Source: Opitutaceae bacterium (GTDB taxonomy: Bacteria > Verrucomicrobiota > Verrucomicrobiia > Opitutales > Opitutaceae). Taken from it: DNA of 34,048 nucleotides. The translations under genes were made by a program, and so were the position numbers. Under the pieces are notes generated by a model. The model was not told the origin of the DNA, ran no database searches, and was given only the letters and a program-made list of their open reading frames with translations. The stretch covers positions 1-34,048 of the forward strand of contig JAEUHB010000352.1 of the NCBI GenBank assembly GCA_016794665.1. Reading direction: 5' to 3'. Shown in pieces: positions 18,574-26,675 of the stretch; positions within the stretch are counted from its first letter, which is position 1, and every line of letters begins with the position of its first letter.

Positions 18574-20955
18574 TCAGAACCGGGTGCCAAAGGAAAAATT
18601 GAACTGGTTGCCCTTCTTGGCGAGGGGGTCACCCTTGATCGGAATGCCAAAGTCCAGGCTGAGCGGCGCGCCGGCGACAAAGAGGCGGAGGCCGAAGCCG
18701 AAGTTGTCGTGGAAGTTGCCGGGGTTGAAATCATAGGCGCCCCGGTTGACGAAGCCCGCATCGTAGAAAATGGCAAAGCGGATGGGGCTCACGATATCGA
18801 GCGAGTATTCAGCGCTGAAAAAGCCGTAGGATTTGCCGCCGATGGGCTCGTTGAAGGTATCGCGCGGGCTGACCTCGCGGAACTCGAATCCACGCAAGGT
18901 TTGCGGGCCGCCAAGATACCACTTGTTGTAGTAGGGCACATCGTTGGCTTTGCCGAAATTCTGCACGACACCGGCACGGCCCAGGAAGCCGAGCACTTGG
19001 TTCTGCGCCTCGAAGACGGGGAAGAACTGGGCGCCGCGAAACTCCAGGCTGTAGTTGTGGTTGATTTTGCTGCCGCCGAGCGGGCCGCCGGAGAAACGGG
19101 CGTTGATCTCGACGCGATTGCCCGAAGTGGTGCTGATGATCTTGTCGCGCGTATCGCGCTCGAGCTGGAAGCCGATGCTCGAGGAGGCGTTGCTGCCGGC
19201 CAAAGCTTGGATAATCGAGGACGCGCTGGGCGAGATATCCTGGATGTCGAAGATCTCGTAGGTGTAGGAGAGACGGCCGTTCCACAGCTCCCAAAGGTGC
19301 TTGCGCAGGTAGACCTCGAAGCCCGTCTGGATTTGGGAGTAGAACGAGCTGTTGTATTCCGAGCTGGTGCGGAAGACGCTGAAACCAAGGCCCAGCTGCT
19401 TCTGGAAAAGCCACGGCTCCTCGAAGGAGAGGACGACCTCGCTGGACAGCGAGCCGAGCTGCATGCGGAGGCGGAACTTCTGGCCGTCCCCTTGGAAGAA
19501 AGAGCGGCGGTTAAAGAGGTCGAAATTGGACTGCGAGACCTCGGCAAAGAGCGTGGCGCGCTCAAGGGAGCTGAAGCCGGCGCCGAAGGTGAGGTTGCCC
19601 GTGCGGCCCTCACGGACGGCGATGCGCATGTTGCGCCGCCCGGGGATATTCGTCTCCTGCGGGGAGACGTCGGAGGTCTCGAAGAAACGGGTGTTCTCCA
19701 GGCGGAGCTGGCTGATTTTCATCAGCACGGTGCTAAACGTGTCGCCGGGGCCGAGGACCAGCTCGCGAAGGATGACGGTGCTCTTGGTCTTTGTGTTGCC
19801 CTCGATGACGATGGACTCGACGTTGAATTTCTCGCTCTCGAGGATCCGATAGTCGAGGTCGATGGCGCCGGTGGCGACGTTGGGCTTGCGGTTGAGCTGC
19901 ACCCGCGTGTCGAGGTAGCCGTCCTTGCCGTAGAAATCGTCCAGACGCTGGCGGTCGGCATCGACCTTGGAGGGGACGAAGACGGCGCCGGTCTTCTGGC
20001 GCACCACGCGCCGGAGGAGCGCGGACGTGAAAAGCTTGTTGCCGGTGAAATTGACTTCGCCGATGCGATACTGGCGGCCTTCCTCGATATTGACGACGAG
20101 CACGAGCTTCTCGGGGCTCGGGTAGGTGAACATCACCTTATCCTGCGCGATGTCGACGTCGAGGAAGCCGCGTTCGCGGTAGGCGTCGCGGAGCTTGTCG
20201 AGATCGTCCTCGAACTGGTCGTCCTTGTAGCGGCCGGAACCGGTGAGCCACGAAAACATCCACCATTTCTTTGTCTCCATGACGCCCCGGAGCGTGCGGG
20301 CCGTGACGGCCTTGTTGCCCACGAACTTGATTTCAGCGATCTTAACCTTGGCGCCCTCGCGGACCTTGAAGATCACAGTGCCAAAGCCGCCCACGCGGTC
20401 GCGCTCGACCGTGTAGCTGATCGAAACCTGGTTGTAGCCGGCCTTCTGGTAAAACTCGCGGAGCTTTTCCGAGTCCTCCTTCACCTGGCGCTCGTCGAGG
20501 GCCTGGTTGGGCTTCACCTTCACCTCTTTCTCGAGGCGATTGGACTTCATCTTCACGTTACCCTCGAAACGCACGGCGAGGACGCGGAACTTGGGGGTGA
20601 CCTCGACGACGAGGTTGAAGGTCGTCGGGTTGACCGGCTCATGTTTCACCTCGATGAACTCGAAGAGGCCGGTGCGGTAAAGCGAGCGGATGTCGCGGTC
20701 GAGGACGACCTCGTCGAAATCACCACCGTCGCGAATCTGCATGTTGGCGCGGACGACTTGCTCGTTCACATTCGCCGTGCCGACGAACTTGATGGTCACG
20801 GTGCCGACCTTGTAGGCGGGAGCCGGCGGCTGCGCCGAGGCGGAAGCGGCCGCGGCCTGGGCCGCACGCGCAGTGTTTTCCACCGTGAGCAACCCGAGGA
20901 CCGCGAGACACAAGGCAACCGCCCTGCGCACAGGGCTACTGATGAAAGTTTTCAA
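18574..20955 (-). CDS. bamA: Outer-membrane protein assembly factor BamA (Omp85)
   Basis: A 793-residue outer-membrane barrel that inserts other beta-barrel proteins. After a signal peptide there are five POTRA domains, about residues 49-121, 122-200, 203-293, 296-371 and 376-450, then a 16-strand-type barrel (451-793). LRGF at 687-690 is the conserved loop-6 motif with its arginine. The chain ends in phenylalanine (SFGTRF), as expected for a barrel beta-signal. The start is uncertain: TTG at 20953-20955 gives MKTFISSP and overlaps the dnaB end by 20 bases, while GTG at 20929-20931 gives a shorter MRRAVAL signal peptide and no overlap. It is followed by ompH. Confidence 0.93.
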   Translation of the reverse strand: MKTFISSPVRRAVALCLAVLGLLTVENTARAAQAAAASASAQPPAPAYKVGTVTIKFVGTANVNEQVVRANMQIRDGGDFDEVVLDRDIRSLYRTGLFEFIEVKHEPVNPTTFNLVVEVTPKFRVLAVRFEGNVKMKSNRLEKEVKVKPNQALDERQVKEDSEKLREFYQKAGYNQVSISYTVERDRVGGFGTVIFKVREGAKVKIAEIKFVGNKAVTARTLRGVMETKKWWMFSWLTGSGRYKDDQFEDDLDKLRDAYRERGFLDVDIAQDKVMFTYPSPEKLVLVVNIEEGRQYRIGEVNFTGNKLFTSALLRRVVRQKTGAVFVPSKVDADRQRLDDFYGKDGYLDTRVQLNRKPNVATGAIDLDYRILESEKFNVESIVIEGNTKTKSTVILRELVLGPGDTFSTVLMKISQLRLENTRFFETSDVSPQETNIPGRRNMRIAVREGRTGNLTFGAGFSSLERATLFAEVSQSNFDLFNRRSFFQGDGQKFRLRMQLGSLSSEVVLSFEEPWLFQKQLGLGFSVFRTSSEYNSSFYSQIQTGFEVYLRKHLWELWNGRLSYTYEIFDIQDISPSASSIIQALAGSNASSSIGFQLERDTRDKIISTTSGNRVEINARFSGGPLGGSKINHNYSLEFRGAQFFPVFEAQNQVLGFLGRAGVVQNFGKANDVPYYNKWYLGGPQTLRGFEFREVSPRDTFNEPIGGKSYGFFSAEYSLDIVSPIRFAIFYDAGFVNRGAYDFNPGNFHDNFGFGLRLFVAGAPLSLDFGIPIKGDPLAKKGNQFNFSFGTRF

Positions 20956-22330
20956 AGCGGGTGATGTCTCGTAGGAACGTAAGCTTCAATTCTCCTACCG
21001 GTCCGTTTCGTTGCTTGGCAACGATTAACTCGGCGGAGTCGGCGGCGACTTGGAATTTTTCGTCGGCATCGCGCGGGCGGGCCAGCATCAGCACGACGTC
21101 GGCGTCCTGCTCAATGGAACCTGATTCGCGCAAGTCGGAGATTTTCGGGGTGCGGTTGTCCTTTTCTGAAGATCGATTGAGCTGGGATAATACAAGGACG
21201 GGCACGTTGAGTTCCTTCGCCAACGCCTTCAATCCGCGCGAGGCCTCCGCCACCTGCTGCTCGCGCGGCACGCGTGGGTCGGTGGGGCTGAGCAGCTGGA
21301 GGTAGTCGACCATGATGAAGCCGAGCTCATGGCGCGCATGGATGCGCCGCGCCTTGGCCCGCAGCTGCATGATCGAGATGGCGCTGGAGTCGTCGATGAA
21401 GATGGGAGCCTTGGCAAACTCGTCCGCCGCGGCGAGCAGGCGGTTCTGTTCCTCCCCGTTCTTGGAGAGCAGGCCGTCCCGCAGCAGCTTCATGTTCACC
21501 CGCGCGCGCGAGCAGAGCATGCGCAGGGCGAGCTGCGAGGCGCCCATTTCCAGCGAGAAAATCAGGACCGCCGCGGGCGGACCCTTCTTGGGCAGCGCGG
21601 CCGTCTCGGCGAAATTCAGCGCCAGCGACGTCTTGCCCATCGAGGGACGCGCCGCCAGCACGATCATCTCCGTCTTCTGGAAGCCCCACATGAGCGCATC
21701 GAGATCCTTGAAGCCGGAGGAGATCCCCGTGAGTTCCCCCTTCTTCATCATCATCTTGGTGATGACGCTCATCGCCTCCTTGGTCGCGCCCTCCATCTGC
21801 TTGGCACTCTCGCTCACACGGTTCTGCGTGACGCCGAAAATCTTCGCTTCGATCTGATCGACAAACTCGTCGATGCCGCCGGAGAACCCGTAGCAATCCT
21901 CGACCGCGCCCGTCGCCGAGCGGATGATCGCGCGCAGCAGCGCCTGCTCCCGCACTTTCTCGATGAAGTAGCTCGCCTGCGCGGTCGTCGGGATGCGGCT
22001 GCTGACCTGCGCCAGGAACGCATAACCGCCGATCTGATCGAGCTGGCGCGAGGTCTTCAGCTCCTCGGCCACCACGGAGACGTCGATCGTCACCTGCCGG
22101 TTGTAGAGATCGAGCAGGCACTGATAGACGATGCCGTGCTTGATCTCGTAGAACGAATCGGGCGTGAGACGGGCCTCGAGACAGCGCGAGACCACCTCGG
22201 CCCCGTCGAGGAGGCAGCAGGAGAGCAGGTGCTCCTCCGCCTCCAGGCTGTGCGGGAGCGTGCGCCCCGCCGCCGAGCCAGCGGCGACCGCGGCAAACGA
22301 GCGGGGAGAGGTGACGGCTGCTTCCTGCAC
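20936..22330 (-). CDS. dnaB: Replicative DNA helicase DnaB
   Basis: A 464-residue hexameric helicase that unwinds DNA at the fork and recruits primase. The N-terminal domain (about 25-130, starting LPHSLEAEEHLLSCCL) and RecA-like C-terminal domain are complete: Walker A ARPSMGKTSL 227-236, EMGASQLALRML 261-272, Walker B FIMVDYLQLL 338-347, VLSQLNR 380-386 and DLRESGSIEQDADVV 399-413. No intein is present. The start is a GTG at 22328-22330 without a clear Shine-Dalgarno; the conserved region begins some 24 codons later, so a later start is possible. It follows rplI after 126 bases and overlaps the likely bamA start. Confidence 0.95.
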   Translation of the reverse strand: MQEAAVTSPRSFAAVAAGSAAGRTLPHSLEAEEHLLSCCLLDGAEVVSRCLEARLTPDSFYEIKHGIVYQCLLDLYNRQVTIDVSVVAEELKTSRQLDQIGGYAFLAQVSSRIPTTAQASYFIEKVREQALLRAIIRSATGAVEDCYGFSGGIDEFVDQIEAKIFGVTQNRVSESAKQMEGATKEAMSVITKMMMKKGELTGISSGFKDLDALMWGFQKTEMIVLAARPSMGKTSLALNFAETAALPKKGPPAAVLIFSLEMGASQLALRMLCSRARVNMKLLRDGLLSKNGEEQNRLLAAADEFAKAPIFIDDSSAISIMQLRAKARRIHARHELGFIMVDYLQLLSPTDPRVPREQQVAEASRGLKALAKELNVPVLVLSQLNRSSEKDNRTPKISDLRESGSIEQDADVVLMLARPRDADEKFQVAADSAELIVAKQRNGPVGELKLTFLRDITRFENFHQ

Positions 22331-22407
22331 GATGAAAACTTCAGTGAGATGACGCGGCCGGTGCCCGGCAACTGCGTCTTGTCCACATTCGATTCGCAGA
22401 ACGACGA

Positions 22408-22436
22408 AGGCCGCACCCGCCAGGCGGACGCGGCCT
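22408..22436 (-). other. Hairpin downstream of rplI
   Basis: A 7-bp perfect outer stem (aggccgc / gcggcct) encloses an inner ccgc / gcgg stem with a 3-base loop. It lies 21 bases after the rplI stop and before dnaB. Only a weak T-rich stretch follows on the minus strand, so it may be a partial terminator or a processing site. Confidence 0.4.
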
Positions 22437-22456
22437 CCATACGTGGGCGAAGGCGC

Positions 22457-22999
22457 TTACTCCTTCGTCTCCTTCTTCGTGCGCGCGGACTTTTTCTCGG
22501 TCCGTTCCGCGGCGGGCGCGGGCTCGACCGCGACCGGCTCGATCGGGTTTTCGGAGACCACGTCGAAGGGCAGCTCCACCGAGACATCGGCGTGGAGCTT
22601 GATCTTCACGGTGTGCTTGCCGAGGGTCTTCACCGGCGTGAAGAGATGAATCTTCTTCTTGTCGATCAGGTGGCCGTCGGCCGCGAGCTTCGCGTGGACG
22701 TCGGCCGCGGTGATCGCGCCGAACATCTTGCCGCCCTCACCCGTCTTCACGGCGAAAGCGAGGCTCGCCTTCTCGAGCTTGCGCGCGACTTCCTGGGCGC
22801 CGTTCAGCTCGGCCTGCTCGCGATCGGCGCGGCGCTTCTTGAGCGCGTCGATGTGGCGCTGATTCGCCGCATCCAGCTTCACCGCGATCTTGCGCGGGAG
22901 CAGATAATTGCGGGCAAAGCCGGCGCGGACTCGGACTTGATCGCCTTCGCCGCCGAGACCTTCGACGGGTTTGACGAGGAGCACTTGGGTATGGGCCAT
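22457..22999 (-). CDS. rplI: 50S ribosomal protein L9
   Basis: L9 binds 23S rRNA near the L1 stalk and spans neighbouring ribosomes. The N-terminal domain is typical (QVLLVKPVEGLGGEGDQVRV, with GFARNYLLPR at 27-36), followed by the long connecting helix (about 42-77) and the C-terminal domain (GKMFGAITAADV 90-101 to about 150). At 180 residues it is about 30 longer than E. coli L9, with an added Pro/Ala then Lys-rich tail (152-180). The ATG is at 22997-22999. It lies between ssb and dnaB; rpsR, which often sits just before rplI, is missing. Confidence 0.95.
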   Translation of the reverse strand: MAHTQVLLVKPVEGLGGEGDQVRVRAGFARNYLLPRKIAVKLDAANQRHIDALKKRRADREQAELNGAQEVARKLEKASLAFAVKTGEGGKMFGAITAADVHAKLAADGHLIDKKKIHLFTPVKTLGKHTVKIKLHADVSVELPFDVVSENPIEPVAVEPAPAAERTEKKSARTKKETKE

Positions 23000-23115
23000 G
23001 TTCGGATGGGTTAAAAGGGTGGAGGTTGCGGGTGTCGCGATCCCGCGGTGGCGGGACCGACGGCGCCGCGCGGGATGCGCGGGCCGCTACAATAAGTTCG
23101 GTGTCGGTGGGCGTC

Positions 23116-23607
23116 TTAGAACGGAACGTCTTCCTCGACGCTGTCACCAGCGGCCGGCCTAGCCGGGCCACCGCTGCTCGCGCGAGGCGGCGGGGCATGG
23201 CGCTCGGGCGAGCTGCCACCAGTCTGGTCAAATTCGGAGGAGGGCGCGCCGCCGCCCGCTCCACCACCGCCGCGGCTGTCGCCGAGGAACTGGAAATTCT
23301 CGAGCACAACCTTCATGCGGCTGCGCTTTTCCTTGGTGTTCTTGTCTTCCCACTGGTCGAGGCGCAGGCGGCCCTCGACGTAAAGCGGGCGTCCTTTGGT
23401 GACATACTTGGCGATGGTCTCGCCTTGTTTACCCCAGGCCTCGACGTCAACATAGATCACTTCCTCTCGGCTCTCGCCGGACTCCATCTTGAACTGCCGG
23501 TTGATCGCCAGGGAAAACTGGCAGATTGGTGTGCCCTTGGGCGTCACACGCAGCTCTGGGTCGCGCGTGAGGTTGCCCATGAGGAGGACTTTATTGAGCG
23601 AGGGCAT
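23116..23607 (-). CDS. ssb: Single-stranded DNA-binding protein
   Basis: SSB coats single-stranded DNA and recruits repair and replication partners. The 163 residues have an OB fold (1-110, beginning LNKVLLMGNLTRDPELR), a Gly/Pro/Ser-rich linker (112-153) and the acidic partner-binding tip DSVEEDVPF. The open frame extends 27 codons further upstream, but the ATG at 23605-23607 is placed correctly for the OB fold. It follows rpsF after 121 bases, a gap that holds a 9-bp inverted repeat (23632-23640 and 23710-23718). Confidence 0.95.
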   Translation of the reverse strand: MPSLNKVLLMGNLTRDPELRVTPKGTPICQFSLAINRQFKMESGESREEVIYVDVEAWGKQGETIAKYVTKGRPLYVEGRLRLDQWEDKNTKEKRSRMKVVLENFQFLGDSRGGGGAGGGAPSSEFDQTGGSSPERHAPPPRASSGGPARPAAGDSVEEDVPF

Positions 23608-23728
23608 GGATTTAGGGGACTGCGGGACCAGTGACTCAGGGACCGAAATATGAAGTCCAAAAACCAGGGAGCGAACCGCATTCAGCACGCGGCGAACAGG
23701 ACCCTTGTTCCTGAGTCAGATATTCAGG

Positions 23729-24025
23729 TCAAGCCGAGCGGACGAACGTGCGGTATACGCTGTGGTTGAGGCGCAGCTTGTCGTGCAGCCCGGCAGGGGC
23801 GGATGCCGGGCCGGAGAAGTCGATGTGCACGTAGGTCGCGCCTGTAAGCTTTTTGTCGGTCACGCGCACGAAATCACGGCGGCCGAGATTCTCGACGCCC
23901 GTGACCTCGCCCTTCACTTCGGAGATGACCTGCTTCACGCCATCGACGATTTGATCGATGGATTCTTCCTTCCCGCGGTTGTCGAGGATGAAGGTAGCGC
24001 GGTATTTGCGTTGGGTGGGATTCAT
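23729..24025 (-). CDS. rpsF: 30S ribosomal protein S6
   Basis: S6 binds the central domain of 16S rRNA with S18. The 98 residues show the ferredoxin-like fold sequence: KYRATFILDNRG at the first strand, LGRRDFVRV at 47-55, TYVHIDFSGP in the last strand region, and a basic C-terminal NHSVYRTFVRSA. It starts at ATG 24023-24025, overlapping the pth stop (ATGA). AAGGAA lies 5 bases upstream of the start, one of the few Shine-Dalgarno-like sequences here. The partner gene rpsR is not in the window. Confidence 0.92.
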   Translation of the reverse strand: MNPTQRKYRATFILDNRGKEESIDQIVDGVKQVISEVKGEVTGVENLGRRDFVRVTDKKLTGATYVHIDFSGPASAPAGLHDKLRLNHSVYRTFVRSA

Positions 24026-24606
24026 TTGGATTCCTTGCGGTTGAGTTGATTCATGGCGGCCTCGGAGCCACGGGAGAGCAGCAATTCGAGGCCCTGCACG
24101 TAAGTGTCGAGCTGGCGGGTGACGGTGAGTTGTTGTTCGGAGGTGAATTTTCCGAGGACGAAGTCCGAGAGTTCCATCTGCGGGGGCTGCTTGGGGCCAA
24201 TACCGAGGCGGTAGCGGGCAAAGCCATCGCCGACATGCGTGAGCAGGCTGGCGACACCATTGTGGCCGCCGGCGCTGCCGGTCACAGTGACCTTGATGCG
24301 GCCCAGCTCCATCGTGAGGTCATCGTAGACGACCGCGATGGCCTCGGGCGCGATCTTGTGAAATCGGGCCAAGGCTGCGACGGCGCGGCCACTGTCGTTC
24401 ATAAACGTCAGCGGCTTTAGCAGCCAGCGCGTGCGGCCTGCACCGAGGTCCCAGCGCGCCACCTCCGCCTCGAACTGCGGCGCGGGTTTCCACGCGAGGC
24501 CGTGTTTCTTGGCAAAGGCGTCGAGCACCACCCAGCCGAGGTTGTGGCGGGTGGCCTCATAGTCGCGCCCCGGGTTACCGAGGCCGGCCACGAGCGAGAG
24601 GAACAT
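24022..24606 (-). CDS. pth: Peptidyl-tRNA hydrolase
   Basis: Pth releases tRNA from prematurely dropped peptidyl-tRNAs. The 194 residues match the bacterial enzyme. GLGNPG (8-13), TRHNLG (19-24) with catalytic His 21, TFMNDSG (67-73), VVYDDLTMELG (92-102) with Asp 95, and GSAGGHNG (110-117) with Asn 116 are all present. The ATG at 24604-24606 follows rplY after 60 bases. The TGA overlaps the rpsF ATG by two bases, so coupling is likely. rplY-pth adjacency is a common bacterial gene order. Confidence 0.95.
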   Translation of the reverse strand: MFLSLVAGLGNPGRDYEATRHNLGWVVLDAFAKKHGLAWKPAPQFEAEVARWDLGAGRTRWLLKPLTFMNDSGRAVAALARFHKIAPEAIAVVYDDLTMELGRIKVTVTGSAGGHNGVASLLTHVGDGFARYRLGIGPKQPPQMELSDFVLGKFTSEQQLTVTRQLDTYVQGLELLLSRGSEAAMNQLNRKESK

Positions 24607-24666
24607 GACTCAAAGAACAATCGCCCGGCGCCGCCGCTGAAAGGTGGCGCGGTGCGGAAACGGAAC

Positions 24667-25455
24667 TTACTTCTTGGCGGGCGCGGCCGGCTTGGCGGCG
24701 GCTCCGGCGGCAGGCTTCGCCCCGGCGGCCGGAGCGGCACCCTTCGCGGCAGCAGCCGGCGCGGCCGCCTTGGCATCGCCTGCGGCGGCGGGGGCAGCGC
24801 CAGCGGCACCCTCGGCGGGCGCGGCGCCAGCGGCAGGAGCACCAGTGGCGGCCGAGGCCGTCGGGGTGGCGACTTCCTGCACGATTTCGGCGACCGGTTC
24901 GACGCACGAGACGACCGGCTGGCCCTTGGGATCTAGGAACTGCACGCCTGCGACGGATTTGAGCGACTCGACCTTGAAAGTTTCGCCGACCTTGAGCTCG
25001 GTCACGTCGACTACGATTGCCTCGGGCAGATCCTTCGGAAGCACGCGGATACGGAGAGTCGGCGAGGCCATCTCAAGCACGCCGCTCTGGTTCTTCACGC
25101 CGAACGACTCGCCCACGACGCGCACCGGGACGTTGATTTCGAACTTTTCGTCCGGCTTTACCTCCTGGAGGTCGATGTGGACATACTTGTCCGTAATCGG
25201 ATCGCGCTGGACCTCCTGGAAGAAGGTCAGCGCCTTGTTCACCTTGCCCTCGCCGGTGAGCTCGATCAGCACCGTGCGGCCGGAGATCTGCTTGAGCAGG
25301 CGCGTGAACTCCGGAGCATCCACCGAGAGGGAGGTAGGCTCCGTATGCTTGCCGTAGAGAATCGCAGGCACGCGATTGGAGCGGCGAAGGCGGCGTGATG
25401 CGCTGCGGCCCGTCTGGGCGCGGTCAGCGACGGTGAGTTTGAACTGTTGGCTCAT
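24667..25455 (-). CDS. rplY: 50S ribosomal protein L25 / general stress protein Ctc
   Basis: A 5S rRNA-binding ribosomal protein of the long Ctc type. The L25 domain (about 5-95, with RRSNRVPAILYGK and ITDKYVHIDLQEV) is followed by the beta-barrel TL5 domain (100-190, with LEMASPTLRIRVLPKDLP). A further tail of about 65 residues (197-262) is made almost only of Ala, Pro, Gly and Lys in AAP-type repeats and ends KPAAPAKK. The ATG at 25453-25455 (MSQQFK) was chosen; the frame continues upstream into a low-quality region. It heads the long minus-strand run and diverges from tRNA-Asn. Confidence 0.93.
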   Translation of the reverse strand: MSQQFKLTVADRAQTGRSASRRLRRSNRVPAILYGKHTEPTSLSVDAPEFTRLLKQISGRTVLIELTGEGKVNKALTFFQEVQRDPITDKYVHIDLQEVKPDEKFEINVPVRVVGESFGVKNQSGVLEMASPTLRIRVLPKDLPEAIVVDVTELKVGETFKVESLKSVAGVQFLDPKGQPVVSCVEPVAEIVQEVATPTASAATGAPAAGAAPAEGAAGAAPAAAGDAKAAAPAAAAKGAAPAAGAKPAAGAAAKPAAPAKK

Positions 25456-25558
25456 GGAATTCGTTCCCCCTGTCACCCCAGAAGTGGAGGCAGGCGTAAT
25501 GGAAAGAGGGTCAGGTGATAGGACCGCGATCCCCGAAGGCAAACAAATCTTTGGCGGT

Positions 25559-25572
25559 CGGAAATATTTCCG
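25559..25572. promoter_or_regulatory. 14-bp perfect palindrome in rplY/tRNA-Asn gap
   Basis: CGGAAATATTTCCG is a perfect palindrome with an AT-rich centre in an otherwise GC-rich region, about 104 bases upstream of the rplY start and 130 bases before tRNA-Asn. It has the form of a dimeric regulator's operator. No regulator can be named. Confidence 0.3.
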
Positions 25573-25630
25573 CGGACGCGCCCGGCAGCGCATGCCGCGC
25601 GCCGCTTTGATGCAAAAAACAAAACGAGCA

Positions 25631-25658
25631 TTGACAAGGCGGACGCGCGATCTGTTTT
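25631..25658 (+). promoter_or_regulatory. Candidate promoter of tRNA-Asn
   Basis: A perfect -35 hexamer TTGACA (25631-25636) is followed after 16 bases by TGTTTT (25653-25658), a weak -10 match. Transcription would start about 35 bases before the tRNA. The -35 is convincing, the -10 is not. Confidence 0.5.
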
Positions 25659-25700
25659 TCGCTCCCTCTTTGCCCGGCGCAAGCCGGTCAAAAGCCACGT

Positions 25701-25775
<75 letters not shown>

Positions 25776-25828
25776 GTGTCGGCGATATCTGCCGAGTGCC
25801 GTGCCTGCGGGCGGCCTACGGACGCCGC

Positions 25829-26674
25829 CTACCGCCACGCAAATACGAATCGATCACGGCCTGTCAGGTCCTGGCGCGACTCCGTGCGGGTGTAGCCCGC
25901 TGCGGCCGCGAGCTCGCCCAGCCGCGCGTGTTGCGCGATGCCGGTCTCGAGCGCGAGCAGACCGCCCGGGGCAAGAACTCGCGGTGATTCAGCGATGATG
26001 CGCGCGAGGTGGTCCAGCCCGCCACCAGGAGAGGTGAGGGCGACGGCCGGCTCGTGGCCGCGGACTTCCGGCGCTGTGGTGGCTGTCTCCTCAGCGGAGA
26101 GATACGGCGGGTTGGCCACAATGAGGTCAAATTTCTCAGCGAGGACCGCGGTGAACCAATCGGATTCCAGGAAACCCACCCGCTCCCCCACCCCGTTGGC
26201 TGAGGCGTTTTCCCGCGCGAGCGTGAGCGCCTCGGCACTGACATCAACCGCTGTCACGACCGCCGCTGGGAGCATGGCCGCCAGCGCGATCGCGATCGCG
26301 CCGGAGCCCGTGCCCAAATCGAGGATGCGCGAGGGCGAACTAGCCGCGCAAAAAGCGATCACGTGCGCCACGAGGAGCTCAGTCTCGGGCCGTGGTATGA
26401 GCGCGCGTTTATCCACCTTCAGCTTCAGCCCGTGGAACTCCACCTCGCCCACGATGTATTGCAGCGGCTCGCGCTGGCCGCGCCGGCGGACGAGCGGACG
26501 GATTTTTCCCAGCTCCGCCTCGGCCAATGGCCGCTCGAATTCCATGTAGAGCTGCATCCGCGTGCGCGCGAGCGCGTGGCCGATGAGCAGCTCGGCGTTG
26601 AGGCGCGGGGAATCAACGCCCTTGCCCGTGAGGAACTCCGTCGTCCGCTTGATGATCTCGAGGACGGTGAGCAT
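25829..26674 (-). CDS. prmC: Peptide chain release factor N5-glutamine methyltransferase
   Basis: PrmC methylates the glutamine of the GGQ motif in release factors. The 281 residues have an N-terminal helical domain (1-85), the RPETE motif (95-99), the SAM-binding DLGTGSG (119-125), a VDVSAEAL acidic loop (143-150), and the catalytic NPPY (188-191) that orients the glutamine. The ATG at 26672-26674 comes one base after the prfA stop (TGAGATG). It is therefore almost surely cotranslated with its substrate, the usual prfA-prmC arrangement. The frame upstream of this ATG overlaps prfA and is Arg/Ser-rich noise. Confidence 0.95.
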   Translation of the reverse strand: MLTVLEIIKRTTEFLTGKGVDSPRLNAELLIGHALARTRMQLYMEFERPLAEAELGKIRPLVRRRGQREPLQYIVGEVEFHGLKLKVDKRALIPRPETELLVAHVIAFCAASSPSRILDLGTGSGAIAIALAAMLPAAVVTAVDVSAEALTLARENASANGVGERVGFLESDWFTAVLAEKFDLIVANPPYLSAEETATTAPEVRGHEPAVALTSPGGGLDHLARIIAESPRVLAPGGLLALETGIAQHARLGELAAAAGYTRTESRQDLTGRDRFVFAWR

Positions 26675-26675
26675 C

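Noticed and set aside
18178..20964. A 928-codon open frame on the + strand opposite ompH and bamA
   Set aside because: Mirror frame of bamA; Asp/Val/Leu-rich with no motif.
23041..23056. Hairpin tcccgc / gcggga in the ssb-rplI gap
   Set aside because: Six-pair stem without a T run; common by chance in this GC content.
25779..25795. Small hairpin after tRNA-Asn (TCGGC / GCCGA)
   Set aside because: The stem is only five pairs and no T tract follows, so it is too weak to call a terminator.
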